Positions 10,541 through 23,036 of a DNA stretch of 64,000 nt are shown piece by piece. This stretch comes from Zasmidium citrigriseum (Eukaryota > Ascomycota > Dothideomycetes > Mycosphaerellales > Mycosphaerellaceae): positions 62,001-126,000 of the forward strand of contig NHNW01000036.1 in the NCBI GenBank assembly GCA_002786025.1. Direction: 5' to 3'. Each line of letters starts with the position of its first letter. Within the stretch, counting starts at the first letter, position 1. The position numbers and the translations under genes were made by a program. The notes under the pieces were generated by a model. The model was not told the origin of the DNA, did no database searches, and was given only the letters and a program-made list of their open reading frames with translations.

Positions 10541-11670
10541 ATGAGCCGCGTCGCGATTGTTACGGGATCCAGTCGAGGAATTGGCCGTGCTATTGCCCTT
10601 CGAATTGCCAGGGATGGGCACGACGTCTGCGTGAATGACATCGAAGCAAACCGAGAGCTCTGCGAGAAGACAGCAGCAGACATCCGAGCTCTTGGACGGA
10701 AGGCCTGCGTTGCCATTGCAGATGTCTCCAAGCTCAAGGAGGTTGAGCAGATGATCCAAACGGCGGTCAAGGAGCTGGGACCTTTGAACACAATGTAGCT
10801 ATTCACCATCGGGCAAAGAGATTGGCTTCACTGCTAACACATATCAGGATTGCCAACGCGGGAATTGTACGTTAAGTCAAGGGCGGCAGCCACCGTGCAA
10901 GATGTCTGAAACTCCTACTGACCTTCTACCCTTTACTTTTAGGCACAAGTCAAGCCCTTGCTCGAGCTCACAGAGGAAGATATGGAGAGAATGTTTAGTA
11001 TCAATGGTTAGTTCAACGGACGCGACGTCCATCGTGACAGACTCGAACGATCGCTGACATTGTTCTCCTCGCGTAGTCTACGGCGTCCACTACTGCTTCC
11101 AAGCCGCCGCAAAACAACTCATTGCCCAAGGGAACTGCACTCCCGAACATCCCGGCCGTTTAATCTCAGCAGCCTCAATCGTAGCCTTCAAACCCTTCGC
11201 TATGCTTTCCCACTACGTCCGTCACCCTCAACCCTCCCAGCCCTCCCAAGCCAAAAATCGCACAATCCAAGGATCTCACAGCTAACAATCTTCCAGTCCT
11301 CCTCCAAATGGGCCGTCCGCGGCCTAACCCAAGCATATGCCATGGAGATGGCTCAATACCACATCAACTGTAACGCCTACGCTCCTGGAATCGTGGGCAC
11401 AGCGATGTGGGATCTCATTGATGAAAAGCTTGGCGCTCAGACGGGAGCGAAAGTGGGCGATACGATCAAGAAGTACAGTAATGAGTTGATTGCACAGAAG
11501 AGGACGAGTGTGCCGGAGGATGTGGCCAAGTTGGTGAGCTTCCTTGCCGGACCCGATAGCGACCACGTTACTGGGCAGACGCAAGTAAGTCTATTGTTCA
11601 AGGGGTTTGGGAGAAAAGCAATCGCTGACGAGGGTTGCAGGTCGTTGATGGTGGGATTATCTTCACTTGA
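10541..11670 (+). CDS. Short-chain dehydrogenase/reductase, acetoin/butanediol-dehydrogenase-like
   Basis: Six exons, 10541-10794, 10848-10866, 10943-11006, 11077-11216, 11297-11584 and 11641-11670, give 264 residues, the usual classical SDR length. Seen: the nucleotide-binding TGSSRGIGRAIA at residues 8-19, the NAGI motif split by introns, the catalytic Ser in ISAASIVAF, and Tyr-x3-Lys as YSSSKW, itself formed across an intron. The C-terminal VVDGGI is on a 30 nt last exon. Family members reduce acetoin or diacetyl, or oxidise other small alcohols with NAD(P); the real substrate is unknown. Exon 2 is only 19 nt, and intron 4 has a weak GTCCGT donor supported by frame and by the YxxxK motif. 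Gene predictors could easily break this model. Confidence 0.85.
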
Positions 11671-11740
11671 TACTGTACATATGTACGCAAAGTTCGCTTC
11701 TGGGGATGCCTTTTCAATGCTTCAATCCTCGATCGTTATC

Positions 11741-12702
11741 TCATCCTGCTCCTATACTTTCATCCACCCCAAGCACACTCTTTTCATACCCACCCGTGCC
11801 CTCATCCGCCCTCTTTACTACCAACGCATCAAGATCAATCCCCTCCAGCACCCTAACATTGACCGGCTTGATGTCCAACATCCCCCTAACCCTCTCCTTT
11901 CCCGCCTCCGACAAACCCTCCACCACACTCTTCGGCGGCCCATACAAATTCTGAAAAACATGCACACCACAAGTCTTACAGAACGGGAAACCATTAAACC
12001 CACGCCCAAAACGATAATCTTGCGTGTGCTCGGCTCCGGTGACGGTGACGTGGGATTGGGATGGGTAGACACCAATCCAGGCGTTCTGGGACGATGTTAG
12101 TAGGAGTATGTGACGGGGAGGGGAGGCGGACGCGGGAGCAGATACTGCAGTTGTCTTCTTTGATTTCGAGGGCTTGAAGGGGCTTATGGAGTTGGATTGT
12201 GACGCGGCCGCAGTGGCAGGAGCCTCTTAACGGTGGTGCTGGGAGATCTTGAGGGCAGGTCTCTTGAGGTCGAGGACTATGAGTATTAGCTTTTGATCAA
12301 GTGGCGTAGAGTAGATGGAGAGTTCACTTACTCATAGTCAAACACATTCACTCCTCTCAACGCTCTCAGATTCACAGCCCTTCTCCCAGCCAAAACACCG
12401 GTTGTGTGCCCACTCCTCACAGTTGTTCCACACATCGAACAAAACTCCACAAGTCAGCTCCAGCATCCATCAAAATAGCTATACTGACTGACCTCATGCA
12501 CGACACTCTCAGCCTGATACTTGACAATCTTTCCATCGTCTCTTGTTACGTCAACCTTGATAGTCTCTCCTAAAGGTACCCACAAAGCTTCTTTCTTTCT
12601 ACACAACCCACACTCACACCTCACCAAGTCCTTCAAATCAACGTCGTGGATCTCAAAGCGATAGCTGCCACAATGGCAATTGCCTTTGAATGTCGTCGGC
12701 AT
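11741..12702 (-). CDS. Two-domain GFA/CENP-V family protein (DUF636)
   Basis: Exons 12702-12493, 12444-12332, 12276-12132 and 12085-11741 give 270 residues. GFA domains bind zinc through Cys clusters; some relatives are described as glutathione-dependent formaldehyde-activating, but most fungal members have no proven substrate. Domain 1 shows KGNCHCGSYRFE, CECGLC and FCSMCGTTV. Domain 2 shows RGSCHCGRV, CSICSR and FCKTCGVHVFQ. Both zinc sets look complete. A Pro/Gln-rich linker (DPRPQETCPQDLPAPP) joins them. The start at 12702 puts the first CHCG motif near residue 8, as is usual. Intron 3 uses a weak GTCCGC donor but has a clear TACTAAC branch site. The stop lies 70 bp from that of the convergent dehydrogenase. 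Confidence 0.82.
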
Positions 12703-13316
12703 GTTTGGGGTAGAAATGCGTTGAGACCAAGTGGTCATCAAGGTACTTTCGCCAAGCGGCTTGTGAAATGAAGCGAGGTGAATGAAAATAGGCAACCTTG
12801 ATCAGCCCGGCCCACTTCAGCTGAAGATACCACCTTCCAAAATCGGAGCAAGACGGACATGCGAGGGAGAGGCGCAGCACATATGACAACCAAATATCAG
12901 AAATGCAGTGATCAATCCATGTACCATTCTCATATTCGTAACAGGAAAACAACACCCCTCTCCTTTCCAACAAAAAGAGCATAAGCCTCATCGACTCATG
13001 AAGAAGAAAGCCACTCACACACGCTAAATCGCTCTCATCGCATCAAAAAACCAAGACCTCATCAGTCTCGGAAACAGAAGTGAAAGAAGAAGCTCCAACC
13101 CTCCCTCCCTCTCTCGAAGTGGTATATCCTCCTCTCCAAAACGCAATCGCAGCAGTACCCAAGAAGCGCGATCTCTAAAAGCTCAGAGCTCCCCCGGAAG
13201 GGAGCCTAGTCGAAAGATCATCAGTGTGCCCAGAACGCCTCGCCGATTCCCTGACAGCAAAGTAGGTGTTGCTTGGTAGAATGAAACCCCAAAGAAGGCA
13301 TCTCCGTCATGATCTT
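12703..13316. other. Intergenic region
   Basis: This 0.61 kb lies between the GFA protein start and the RhoGAP stop, both on the minus strand. It must hold the GFA promoter and the RhoGAP 3' UTR. No coding signal was seen. Confidence 0.5.
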
Positions 13317-16300
13317 CTAGTCATCTCCCCCGAAGACAGCCTTGTGCTGCTCCAGCAGTGCCTGCACAGCCCCTCGCTGCACCTGCATATCGCTCATCTC
13401 CCGCTCGATCGACAGCGGCCGCATGATAGTCGGCGCAAAGACCACGGCGAGGTTCAATGGCGTCATGAGATTCTTAGACTCATACCCCATGACACGCGCC
13501 AGGTGCTTGATCAGGAACTCGAGGCAGTCGCGGTGCGCTTCGGGGAGCTCGCTGACGGCTTGACGTAAGGCCTGTCCTTGCTTCTCTTTGTCCTGCGTCT
13601 GGCCGGCTTCGAGCAGCGATTCGTAGGCGTCGTAGACGATAAGGGGTGTGGGCAGTTTGCGGAAGTATTGCTTCAGCGCGCTGGTAACGGCGTGAATGTC
13701 TAGATCCTGGTCCGAGATGTCGTAGTTGTTATCCTTTTCAAAGCCTTGTTGGACAGACTTGACTTGGCCGGCACCGCCGGACTTTCGGTAGATGCCTTCA
13801 GCGTCCATGCCGCGGGCCTCGACCTCCTGAATGCATCTAGCGACGATGCTGGGTATCAGTCGGTTCTCAAATTCGCAACGAGCACCGAGCTCCGAACCGA
13901 ACAACACTATATTCGTTAGCATGTGACTCTGACAATGAGTTCCTGCTTTCGACTTACCGGAACCATCTGACGACACCAAATTCGTACTGCTGTTGTCCTT
14001 GAGATGGCCAAGACCCGTACCTTGCTTGCCACCATTCTTCTGACCGAAGAAGCCATACCCCGTACTCTTGCCGTCATCCATACCCTTGCTCGTGATACTG
14101 CTCTGTTCACTGCCAGCGGTCGCCTGTGACTGGTTGTACGGATGACCGATAGAGTACTTTCCTTGCGGACCTTGTTCACTTCCGGCGAATGCGCCCTTGA
14201 TGCCCTTGGTAACCTTGCCCGTGATCTTCTCACCACGATTGCGCCAGTTGAATTTGTTCGGCTTTCCGCCCTTGCGAATATTCACGACTTGCGGTGCAGT
14301 CAGAACGGTCGCCGGCTCAGCGTCTGGATCCTGCAAAAGATTTGGCATCGACGGATCTGTGTTGACAATGTTCAAGTTTCGCACTTCAGCAGCGCCAGTA
14401 TCAACTTTGGCACCTGGATGGTAGATACCGAGACCGTTTGCTCCATTTGTTGGTTGGCGATTGTCCTGGTACATGCCCTGGATGCTTCGTATAAGTTCGT
14501 TGTTGTGCTGGAGAAGCTGGGTGTTCTTTGTCGACAAAGACTCATACTCCTGGAAGCCTTTGTCTTTCATCTGAATGAGATTGCCAATCTCATCCGTCAG
14601 TTCATTGCGCTTATGCATCAGCTCTTCGATTTGCGCGCCCATCTGATCCTTGAGCTTCTGAAGTGATTCAGCGAAATCTTTGAGGATGGTAGTCTTGAGC
14701 GATGCGAGATCCAGCGGCTGATTGCTATCCTTCGCTTTGCCCAGATGCTCGGTCATGACTTCCAGCTCGCGCACTATCATTTCTCGCTGCGTGTCCAGGA
14801 ACGCCATTGTAGAACGCTTCTCGCGCAGCTCAGTATTCACCGCCTTCATTTCGGAAGAGCCATCGAGCTTCTCTTGCAGGATCAGCTTCTCAGCCTCCAG
14901 CTCAGCGATGTGTGTCTGCGCCCGCCTCAGTGAAGCGCGCAGCGACTCAAGCCCGTCAGCACTGGTCGGTGAAGTGATATTAGGCGTCTGTGAAGGCGAG
15001 GATATCTCGACAGATCCGTTCCTCGGCGACTTGCCACCCGGTGCAGCTCGGTCGCTGAAGCTCCTGCCGTGTTTCACAGCATTTGACACCCGGCGCAGAA
15101 CTGAAGGCGAAGCTGCACCTCCTTCTCTGGTCTGTCCGGCCTGGCCAGGCTCCCCGCGTAAGATGCGGCCCATCTCATCATCCATTGAGAAGCCGCCATC
15201 GAGACTGTACTTTGGTAAACCAGCACTTCGTAGTCCAGGCGACAATTGTCCATCGATCGACGGCCGGTCTTCACTGCTTTGCATTGTGCTGATAGATTCG
15301 TTATGTTTGTGTCCCGGAGGCGGCGGAGGCGCATGTCTGGGTGCGATGAAATCATCATTGGCTACAGATTTGCTGGGTGCGCTGGGTCGGGATGCCGCAC
15401 GTGGTGGTGGGCCTGCCTCAAAGCTATTCCGCACGACAGTCGGTTCTGGCTTCGAGCGGCTGTTGTCGCGTGAAAGGGTACTTTGCGCATCCGTGAAGTT
15501 CGAAGGAACGGAAGACGAAGACTGATTGCGCTCATGGGTGGGCTGCTGCGACTGACTCCTGTTCGCATTTGTTGCTGCAGTCGGTGTTGCAGGGTCCGGC
15601 TCCGGACGTTTCGACTTCGCTCCAAGTGAGTCCCCTCGCAGTGGCAGACCTCGATCTGCATGTTTGTTAGGAGGGACCGGCGTATCATTTACGTTCGCGC
15701 CCTTCTTCCGCTTGGGATCATCAAATGGGTTGACCCCGGAATTCTGCGAGTCAACGGATACCGGTGATATGGGTTGGCCGGAGCTGTCTCCTCTGCTATT
15801 GTTCCCATCAATTGGCGAGACGACCATTGGCGAATTCTGTCCCGCTCTCGAACCGGCTCGTGATCGTTCCTTTGCAGATCTTGGCACATCCTGCAGCTTG
15901 AACCCGTCCTGCTGATTGAGGGTGTGAGAGTCCGTGGCGAGCGGTGGTGCCTTCAGCTTCGCCGCTCCTCTATCCTGTGCGTTGGCGGTCACCGGTGAAG
16001 CTGTCGTGGAACCGTTTGCGGGCGTGGTTGGACCCGAAGTGTTTCTCTTGCTGTTGTTTCGGCCCTTTTCTTGGTACAGTATATGCGGGCTCGGCTTTGT
16101 CTGGCTGGGCGCCTGCTCACGCTCCGTGGATACCGATCTTGACGATGCAGTCCCTGGTCGCCCCTCGTCTCTCGGCGGTGGTTTTGCAGACAATCTCCCA
16201 TTTTGTACACCAAAATAATCCCTCGGTTGATTGTTCTCCTTGCGCGGCTCCGGCGAAAGTTCATTGCTACGCCCTACTTGCTTTCGCGGTATCGCAGGTG

Positions 16301-17247
16301 GCTGACTCGATGGAGGTGGGGCATTAACGGGAGTTGGGTCGAAGGCCATTGGGAGGAATCCGCGCTCTGACCCGTCATCATCGTCGTTGCTGCTAGATAC
16401 GTTCGAAGGTCGGCCATTGTTGTACGTGCTGGCGGGGAGCGTGGGGCCATCTATAGCAGGATTAGTTATGGTCAAGCGTTTCAGCCACTTGGTACTTGTG
16501 AACCCACCTCTGCGCGGGTCGTCGGACAACGGCGACACGTCGCGAGCGTACTTGTTGGACGTGCCGCCGTTGCGCGAATCCAGCTGTCTGTCCCTTGGCG
16601 ATCTGCGTGCTCCGGGTGCAGTCTGCACCGCGGCATAGGTCGTCTCTGGCGGCGTCTCATCCTCGGGAGTAAAAGCACTAGATGGCGCAGCACCAGGTGG
16701 CAGAGACGGCAGAGCTTTCTCTGCGCCGGGCGTACTCCCCGGCGTTGGTTTAGGTGTTCGAGCTTTCTTACGTCTCCTAGCCATAAGACTCTCGTGACAA
16801 CTCATACAAAAGATCCCCTGCGATGTTCGGGCGTATCGCAAGTTCTCAATCTTCCTCTTGCAGTTGCGACAACGGAAACAGCCCGAGCAAAAAGCCTGGT
16901 CGCCGGTAAGGATGGCGAGATCTTCAATCTTGTTCCCGCACGCGCTGCAGCTGTACGTGCAGTTGTTACATATAAGCGATCCGTCGCCCAATAGGAGTAG
17001 GTTCGCATCGGAGTCGAGGAGGGTGCCGCAGGTATTGCATCGGAAGCAGTCGATATGCCATCGGTTGCCAGCTAGATAGTAGGTCAGTCCCGCTCCCCTA
17101 TCGTGATCGCAAAGCAGCAAACCTACCTAGTTCAAAGGCCTTACCCTCCTCCAAGATCTCTCCGCAGCCCTTGCAGGGATAGACGACGTCTTCCTGGTCC
17201 ATGGGGGACTCGGGATAGGTGGTGTTGGGGCTGTCGAGGGCGGCCAT
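13317..17247 (-). CDS. LIM-domain Rho GTPase-activating protein (Rga1/Rga type)
   Basis: Exons 17247-17127, 17071-13958 and 13906-13317 give 1,274 residues. Proteins of this type switch off Cdc42/Rho GTPases in polarised growth and septation. Two LIM zinc fingers lie at about residues 25-140 (CKGCGEIL ... HIDCFRCNTC ... CSACGNKIE ... CFRCRNCKRKI). A long disordered Ser/Pro-rich middle follows, then a coiled coil at about 750-900, and a RhoGAP domain at the end with the arginine finger in GIYRKSGG and the helix LMTPLNLAVVFAPTIMRP. The 51 nt intron at 13907-13957 is in frame and so hidden from frame-only prediction. A second in-frame candidate, 16451-16507, could remove 19 residues. Confidence 0.9.
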
Positions 17248-18857
17248 TTTGGATATGTGATACTCAGGCCAGGACAGCGGGATGGGGCGCGGCGACGGCG
17301 GTCATGCGGCGGGAGGGTGTGCTGAGCTCACACGGCCAGACAGGGCGGCACGTCGTACCTGCAGCGCAACGATCGAAGGGATGGGATGGTTGGCGGGCGA
17401 ATATAGAATGCGCAGTAATCTGACGCTCCTTCTGGCGAGCCCGCCCTCGGACAGACTCCTCTCGGTCTCTGGCTGCGGGCACACGGTCAGCGTCGCGTGC
17501 ACGGCGGGGCGGGGGATCGCATTGGGCGGTGGAGGGGAGTAGCGAATGTGTCGGGGGCGGGAGACGGCGAGCAGGAGGCGATGGACACGGCGGTGGTGGT
17601 CGTCGGTGGTGCTGGGTGGAGCAGCAATGGGTTTGGGTCGGCTGCGAGGGTACGCGGATCGTGCCTTCCTTCAGCCTTCGCGCTACTGTACGTTCCAGAG
17701 AGAATCCCAGTCCAGGCCCGACGTCTGCCAGTCTCTTCACTTCAACAACAACAGGGAGAAATCGTTGCGATGATGGAGATAAGCAGATACAAGAGTCACC
17801 AGCAACCAGTGCTGCAAACGATGAGGCATAGCCGAGCAGGTGGTGAAGCGGCGACTTGCAACTAACGCCGCCGCTGAAACACTCCAACTCCCTCTGCCTC
17901 CGACAGCACCACCACCGCAGCTCAGCCAAGCAGCACCCGCGGCAAAGCAGTGCGACTCTGTCACCACACAACCGCGTGGCAGGCCGAGCGCCACTAATCT
18001 CCAGCACAATGGCTGCTCCCTTCAGCCCTGATAACGTACCACCCTCCAGTTGCCAAAGCTACCTGCGAAAAGGTACCAACGAGAAACACACCTACATCTT
18101 GAAACTGGTCGGCCCCGATAGCATTCGTCTGAGATCGTCCACCGAGCGCCTGTCGAGACGAATTCTATCCCCTCAATGGCCCTTCATATCTTCACCATCA
18201 CCACCGATGCGAATTCACTCAATGTCCATCGCCATGTCGCCCATTCCCGCCAAGGAAGGATCAGCCATGAGGAGCTCCACCTGTCTGCCGCACCACGCAC
18301 GACCAGGACCCTTGAAATCCACGCCTCCGCAGATAAAAAAGGGGCAGACCTTACATAATTCGCGGAATCCGAGTCCACGTAAGTGAATGAACAGCAACAC
18401 CATCAACCATCTTCTCCTTCTTGATGACTATCATCGGCACAACGACCACGTCTTCAATAGTGCGAATGCGTTCATGCACACCACGGCCTGCCCGCATCGC
18501 ATAGTCCCAAACTCTCTCTTCTGCACGCTAGCGAATCAGCGCGCGGAGAGTGTGCCTTTCGGAAGCTGGACTGTCCTAATGGGGTGGTACAACAGTACAT
18601 CTTCGCGAGGTTGGGCTAGATCGATTCGACGACACTGACCTACGGAGAATTTGTGCATTTCTTCACGCACGTCACCATTGCCATGGCTTGATGATAAGTA
18701 AAAGGGATGCGTGAGTACTGTTCTTCTACACCACCCACGTGGACAGGAAGGCGAGGAGACGATTGGTAAGGAGGAATTGGGAGGGATAAATCGATCAGAA
18801 GGTCGAAATTTCATGATTGGCATCAATCATGAACGTCAGCATTAAAACATGGTATCT
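17248..18857. other. Long GC-rich intergenic region upstream of the RhoGAP gene
   Basis: This 1.6 kb lies between the RhoGAP start and the STU1 stop, both on the minus strand. The first 0.8 kb is rich in GC, CT runs and GGC/CGG triplets and has open frames on both strands that look compositional. An ORF at 18009-18386 (plus, 125 codons, starting MAAPFSPDNVPP) has a fair start context, but no domain was recognised, so it is not called. The region probably contains a long 5' leader and the RhoGAP promoter. Confidence 0.4.
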
Positions 18858-21800
18858 TTACACCGCGCTGCCCTTCTTGGCAATGTAGTAAGTCAATAGG
18901 CCCAGGCGACCCTCGTCGACTCCCTTGAACTCCTGCCAGAAGTCGGCTTTCGTCTCTCCCCACGCCTCATACAACTCGCTCGCTAGATCAACGTCCACTT
19001 TGCGTACTTCCGAATCAGCATCGCTGACATAGCCTGCGGTCGTCTGTGCCAGTCGCTTTCGACGCTCCTCGCCAAGATCGATACCCTTCTCTTTAGCCTT
19101 GGTGATGAGCTGACGGAGGATCATGAGTGCCATGACAATCGAGCGAGCTGTTGAGCTGTCCTCTCCTGATGCTGGGAGGAAGTCGAGGATAGCGTCGGTG
19201 CAGCCCTCTGGGGCTGAGTCTTGAATGATCTCATCGGCGCTGCGGTGCATGTCGGCGAGAATATGGCTGCTCGAATCGATGCCCTTCCGGCACATGAGGA
19301 CTGTCACCAGCGCCTTTGCATGCCAAGCGGCCGCTTCTTTGCGGTAGATGGTGAGCATGGCGCGAACAAGTCCCAATGCTTGCGCTTTGAGACCAGCAGC
19401 CTTCTGTGCTGGTAGTTGTCCTAGCTTTGCATCCTGATCGAACGTCTGCAGGTAGTCGAGAGTCGCACCCATCAGCTCATCGTACTTCTTGCCTCCATCC
19501 CAGATGTCAGTCTTGGATTTGACGAGGTCTTGTACGCGGCGGAAGCCATGTGCGTCGAGTGCTTTCGTTCGAATTCGCTCGATACCCGATGTGAGTAGCT
19601 TCTTGTTTCGCAGCACGTCTGCACTGTGGTGCGGCGACATGGGTAGCCGCGACTCTGAGACCTGAGGCGGACTGCCGGCCGGGCTGGTGCTGGAACCAGC
19701 ACTCTGGGTAGGACTGTTCAGTCGGACATTCTCGTTCACAGGCAGTTCTCCAAGTACCTGACGCTCTTCCGCTGTCCCAGGCTGCGTCGTGTTGTCTGTA
19801 AATGGGTCTTCGTAGATTTGCACCTCGTCTGGTTGTGGCGCCTTCTTGCTTTCTTCGACGGACTCCTGCCGCTCGTGCGTCCTGCTCAACTGTCTCTCTG
19901 CTTCCGGTGAAAGCTTGCCCTTCTGCCGAGCGTCTTCGAACATGGCCTTCATAGGGCTACGATATGCGAGAGGCGACCGAGCTCGTGGCTGACTGCTAGT
20001 CAAATTCGGCATCACCATGGTGAAGCCGTCCGGGTCCTCTATAAAGTCAGGTATTCCACTGTCCACAGAATGAGTTTGGCCGGTACCAGGCCGCTTGTGA
20101 CCCGGTGAGAATGTTCCTCCTCGAGATGTTGTGATTCCTCCCTTTGGCATGACCATAGTCAAGTCATCCTCTCGAATGCTCGTCATGGTATCGCCATTCG
20201 TAGTGCTGCCTTTGCTGGTTGGTCGTGAGTCCAGACCTTGCTGCTGCCGGCCCCGGATGAAGACCGGGCTGCGCTTTCCAGGACTACCAGGACTTCCAAT
20301 GTTGCTCTCTGCCGCCTTGGGCCTACTCCTAGCAGCTACCGACGAAGCGAGAGAGCCTTGCGAGGCTTTAGACGCGCCTGTGCCCTTGTCCGGGCTTCCA
20401 GCTGGAGTGCCATTGGCGGGCGTCTCTGGCCGTAGCATGCGTCTCGATGCGTAAGGATCTGCTGTTTGAGGACGTGCAATCTCTGGTCTCCGCGGTCGCC
20501 TCACTGGTCCAGACATCAGAGAACTACCCTTCTTCGTTCCAGTGGACGATCCAGGTGGCTCCTGAGCGGCCGATGCATTCGATGCCGTCGACACGTTGCG
20601 GTTGGTCACCTTTGATAGATTGGATGGCCGGCTGGTTGAGCTTGCCGCTCCAGCGGGTTGTCGTGCTTTCGCAGGCGAGAGGTCGGCCATGGCAGAGTTT
20701 GGTCGAGATGGAAGCTTACCAGCAGCCTTGGCCTTCCTCTGCTCTGCCATCACCTCCCTCAAGCTACTGCCAGCGCGGCTCGTTGCTCCAGGCCGGGACG
20801 TTGCCGAACTTGTCGTTTGTGATTGATGGAATGCAGCATTCGGGTTGTGGGAATCTCGCTCTAGCGCCGTTCTCGACTTGGGGTCCAACTTTGAGATGAT
20901 GGCCTCAGCTCTGCCTGACCAGCTCTTTGCAAATGTCCAGTACGTCGCTCGGTAGCCTTCTTTGACCTTTGGGTTGGCGTCGTCAAGACCCTTCTTGATG
21001 CACTTCTCAGCAAGCTCAAGACCCCCGGAGCTCTCAAAATTGTTCTTGTAGCTAGCCTGTCGCTTCAAGATGGTGGTGAGCCAGCCTGGCGTGCATCCTC
21101 GAAGCTGCACATTCTTCTCCTGCACGGCGAACCAGATGTGTTGAACCATGCGGACGTGATATGAGCAATTCTGGAAGATTGCGTCTGAGGTAGTCCTGCC
21201 GTTTTCCGCCGCAATGTGTTTTGTTGCTGCACTCATTTTGATGAATGATTGCAAAAACATCTCGACATGCGGATCGAGCGCTGGGCCGAGTGTCTTTGCG
21301 AGCTCTTGAACAAGCTGGCAGCCGTTCGTGGCCATGGTGGTACGAAGTGAATTCGACACTCGTATAATCCCATCTACCATGCTCTTGATGCCGGCCATGA
21401 AGGCAGCGTGGAATTCGTTCGGCGCATTGCCTTTGAGTATGCGGCGCAGCTTTAGAATCGACTTGTCTCGTGGTACCCAGTTCTGCTCAGTCTCCTTGCC
21501 TTCGAAATGAGGCAGCATATCCCTGAATGTGTCTTCCAGTTCCCTCTGTGAATGGACATAGATCGGATCCATTTGGACAGTCTCTTGAGGCGGCGGTTGT
21601 GCGGCCTCGCTGTTGATGGTCTCGGCGAAATGTGCGGCGTGGTCGAAGGTCGGAAGGGATCGTGTGGAGGCCGTCAATTCGGGGGATGGTTCTGGCTTAT
21701 CGGCGGTCTGTGGTCGCGATGTGGGCGGTCCCTCTGCTCCGATCTGCGAAAGGATCTGTGTCACGATTGAGTGTCTCACCGAATGCGCCTTGAGTTGTCT

Positions 21801-22492
21801 CTTCAAGTCCAACTTGGCGCGCTCTGGTGCGGTGGAGAACAAGTCAACAAGCACAGCTTTAGCAGCTTCTCGCGTATTGCCATCTGCATCTTCAAGCCGC
21901 GCGACAATTGACGGAACGTAGCCCTTGAAAGGCATGCCCTCGTCCCTATGCATCCTCACCACCCATCGCATGCCCGTCTCCTTGGCGCGCGCATTTGCCC
22001 CGCCAATGGCTTCCTGAATGATCTGCTCGACATCTCCAGCGCAGAAAGGGTATAGATCACTCAGGGCTTGCGATGCCGAGGCGCGAACTGGTTCTCGGAG
22101 GTCGCCAAGTCGGTCTTGGAGGGGAGCGAAAAGTCGAGGTGCGAATTGCGTGATTGCATGGCCGTGATCCTGGATCTTGAGCCGCTTAAGAAGGTGGCCG
22201 AGGGTAGAGAACGCGGTGCTGGCGAGAGTAGATGAGGCTTGTTGGGTAATGGCGAGCTTAATGCAATCGAATGTCGAGGCCTGGGCAGATTCTGGCACGC
22301 GATAGTGCTTGATGTCGGACTTGAGGGAGTTGAATTGCTGGACCTTCTGTTCAGACGAGGCGGCCGGTCGCTGCAACGTGAGATGTTATTAGCAGGTGTC
22401 GTCCGGGGTCAGGATGCGCCTGACGGGCTGTTGTCGCGACGCGGACGACTCACCTTGAGGATCGCCAACAGCGCGACGGCCTGTTGATCCAT
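18858..22492 (-). CDS. STU1: CLASP-family microtubule-stabilising protein Stu1
   Basis: Exons 22492-22454 and 22370-18858 give 1,183 residues. Stu1/CLASP binds microtubule plus ends and kinetochores and promotes rescue of depolymerising microtubules during mitosis. The N-terminus carries TOG-like helical repeats (PRLFAPLQDRLGDLREPVRASASQAL, continuing to about residue 220), and a second CLASP_N-type domain follows at about 290-520 (LPHFEGKETEQNW ... SILKLRRILKGNAP). A Ser/Arg/Pro-rich basic linker fit for microtubule binding lies near 540-800, and a helical C-terminal domain completes the protein. The first exon has only 13 codons (MDQQAVALLAILK). The stop is close to an AT-rich 3' region. 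Confidence 0.9.
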
Positions 22493-23036
22493 TGTTATTG
22501 TGCGGTTGTCGAGTGGGCGCGGGAGTGCATCTAGTAGTGGTGGGTGCGGTGTTGACGGGCTGGGTTGGGCGTCGAATGTGCGATGTTGTCAGTTTGGTTT
22601 GGCGGCCCGCGGCTGCAGCAGACCACACGGTTCCCACGGCGATCCAGAAGTCGCGCAAAACGAAGACCGGGGTCTGTTGTCATATGCAATCCCGGTCGCT
22701 GGTCGCACTGTTGATTCGCGACGCGTTTGGCGAGGAAATACTGTCTGCAAATAAGCGGACTGCTTTGATAATTCGGTCACTCCCATCAAATATTCGGTTT
22801 GGTAAGAGCGAAACGCGTTCACCGTTGGCCTCGTTGGAGATCGGTGTGGGGGAGATCGACCAACGAGGCAAGCCCAGTTGGAGGCCAAAGCGTCGAAGGC
22901 CCGGCTCAGGCAACCTTGCATGTGCGCTTGCTGCCTGGGAAGTCGCAGTCTCACCATGCAAGGGACGAAGGGCTGAGTTGAAGAAAACTGTACAACAACG
23001 CTCTCTCCTTCTCAATCACATCTATAAACCTCCACA
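22493..23036. promoter_or_regulatory. Divergent promoter region, STU1 and BSP-type peptidase
   Basis: This 544 bp separates two divergent starts. A TATAAA lies at 23022-23027, only about 10 bp before the peptidase ATG, too close for a normal TATA-to-ATG distance. If it works as a TATA box, translation would have to start further downstream. Confidence 0.35.

Noticed and set aside
14722..15525. Plus-strand open frame of 267 codons
   Set aside because: Shadow of the disordered part of the RhoGAP gene; Ser/Arg-rich composition mirrors the real frame.
17264..18007. Minus-strand open frame of 247 codons upstream of the RhoGAP gene
   Set aside because: The sequence is GC-rich with long Cys/Arg/Pro runs and no domain; it fits an untranslated leader and promoter.
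18009..18386. Possible small plus-strand gene starting MAAPFSPDNVPP
   Set aside because: The start context is fair but there is no recognisable domain, no clear intron and a low-complexity second half.
23022..23027. TATAAA as TATA box for the BSP peptidase
   Set aside because: It lies about 10 bp before the chosen ATG, leaving no space for transcription start and leader.
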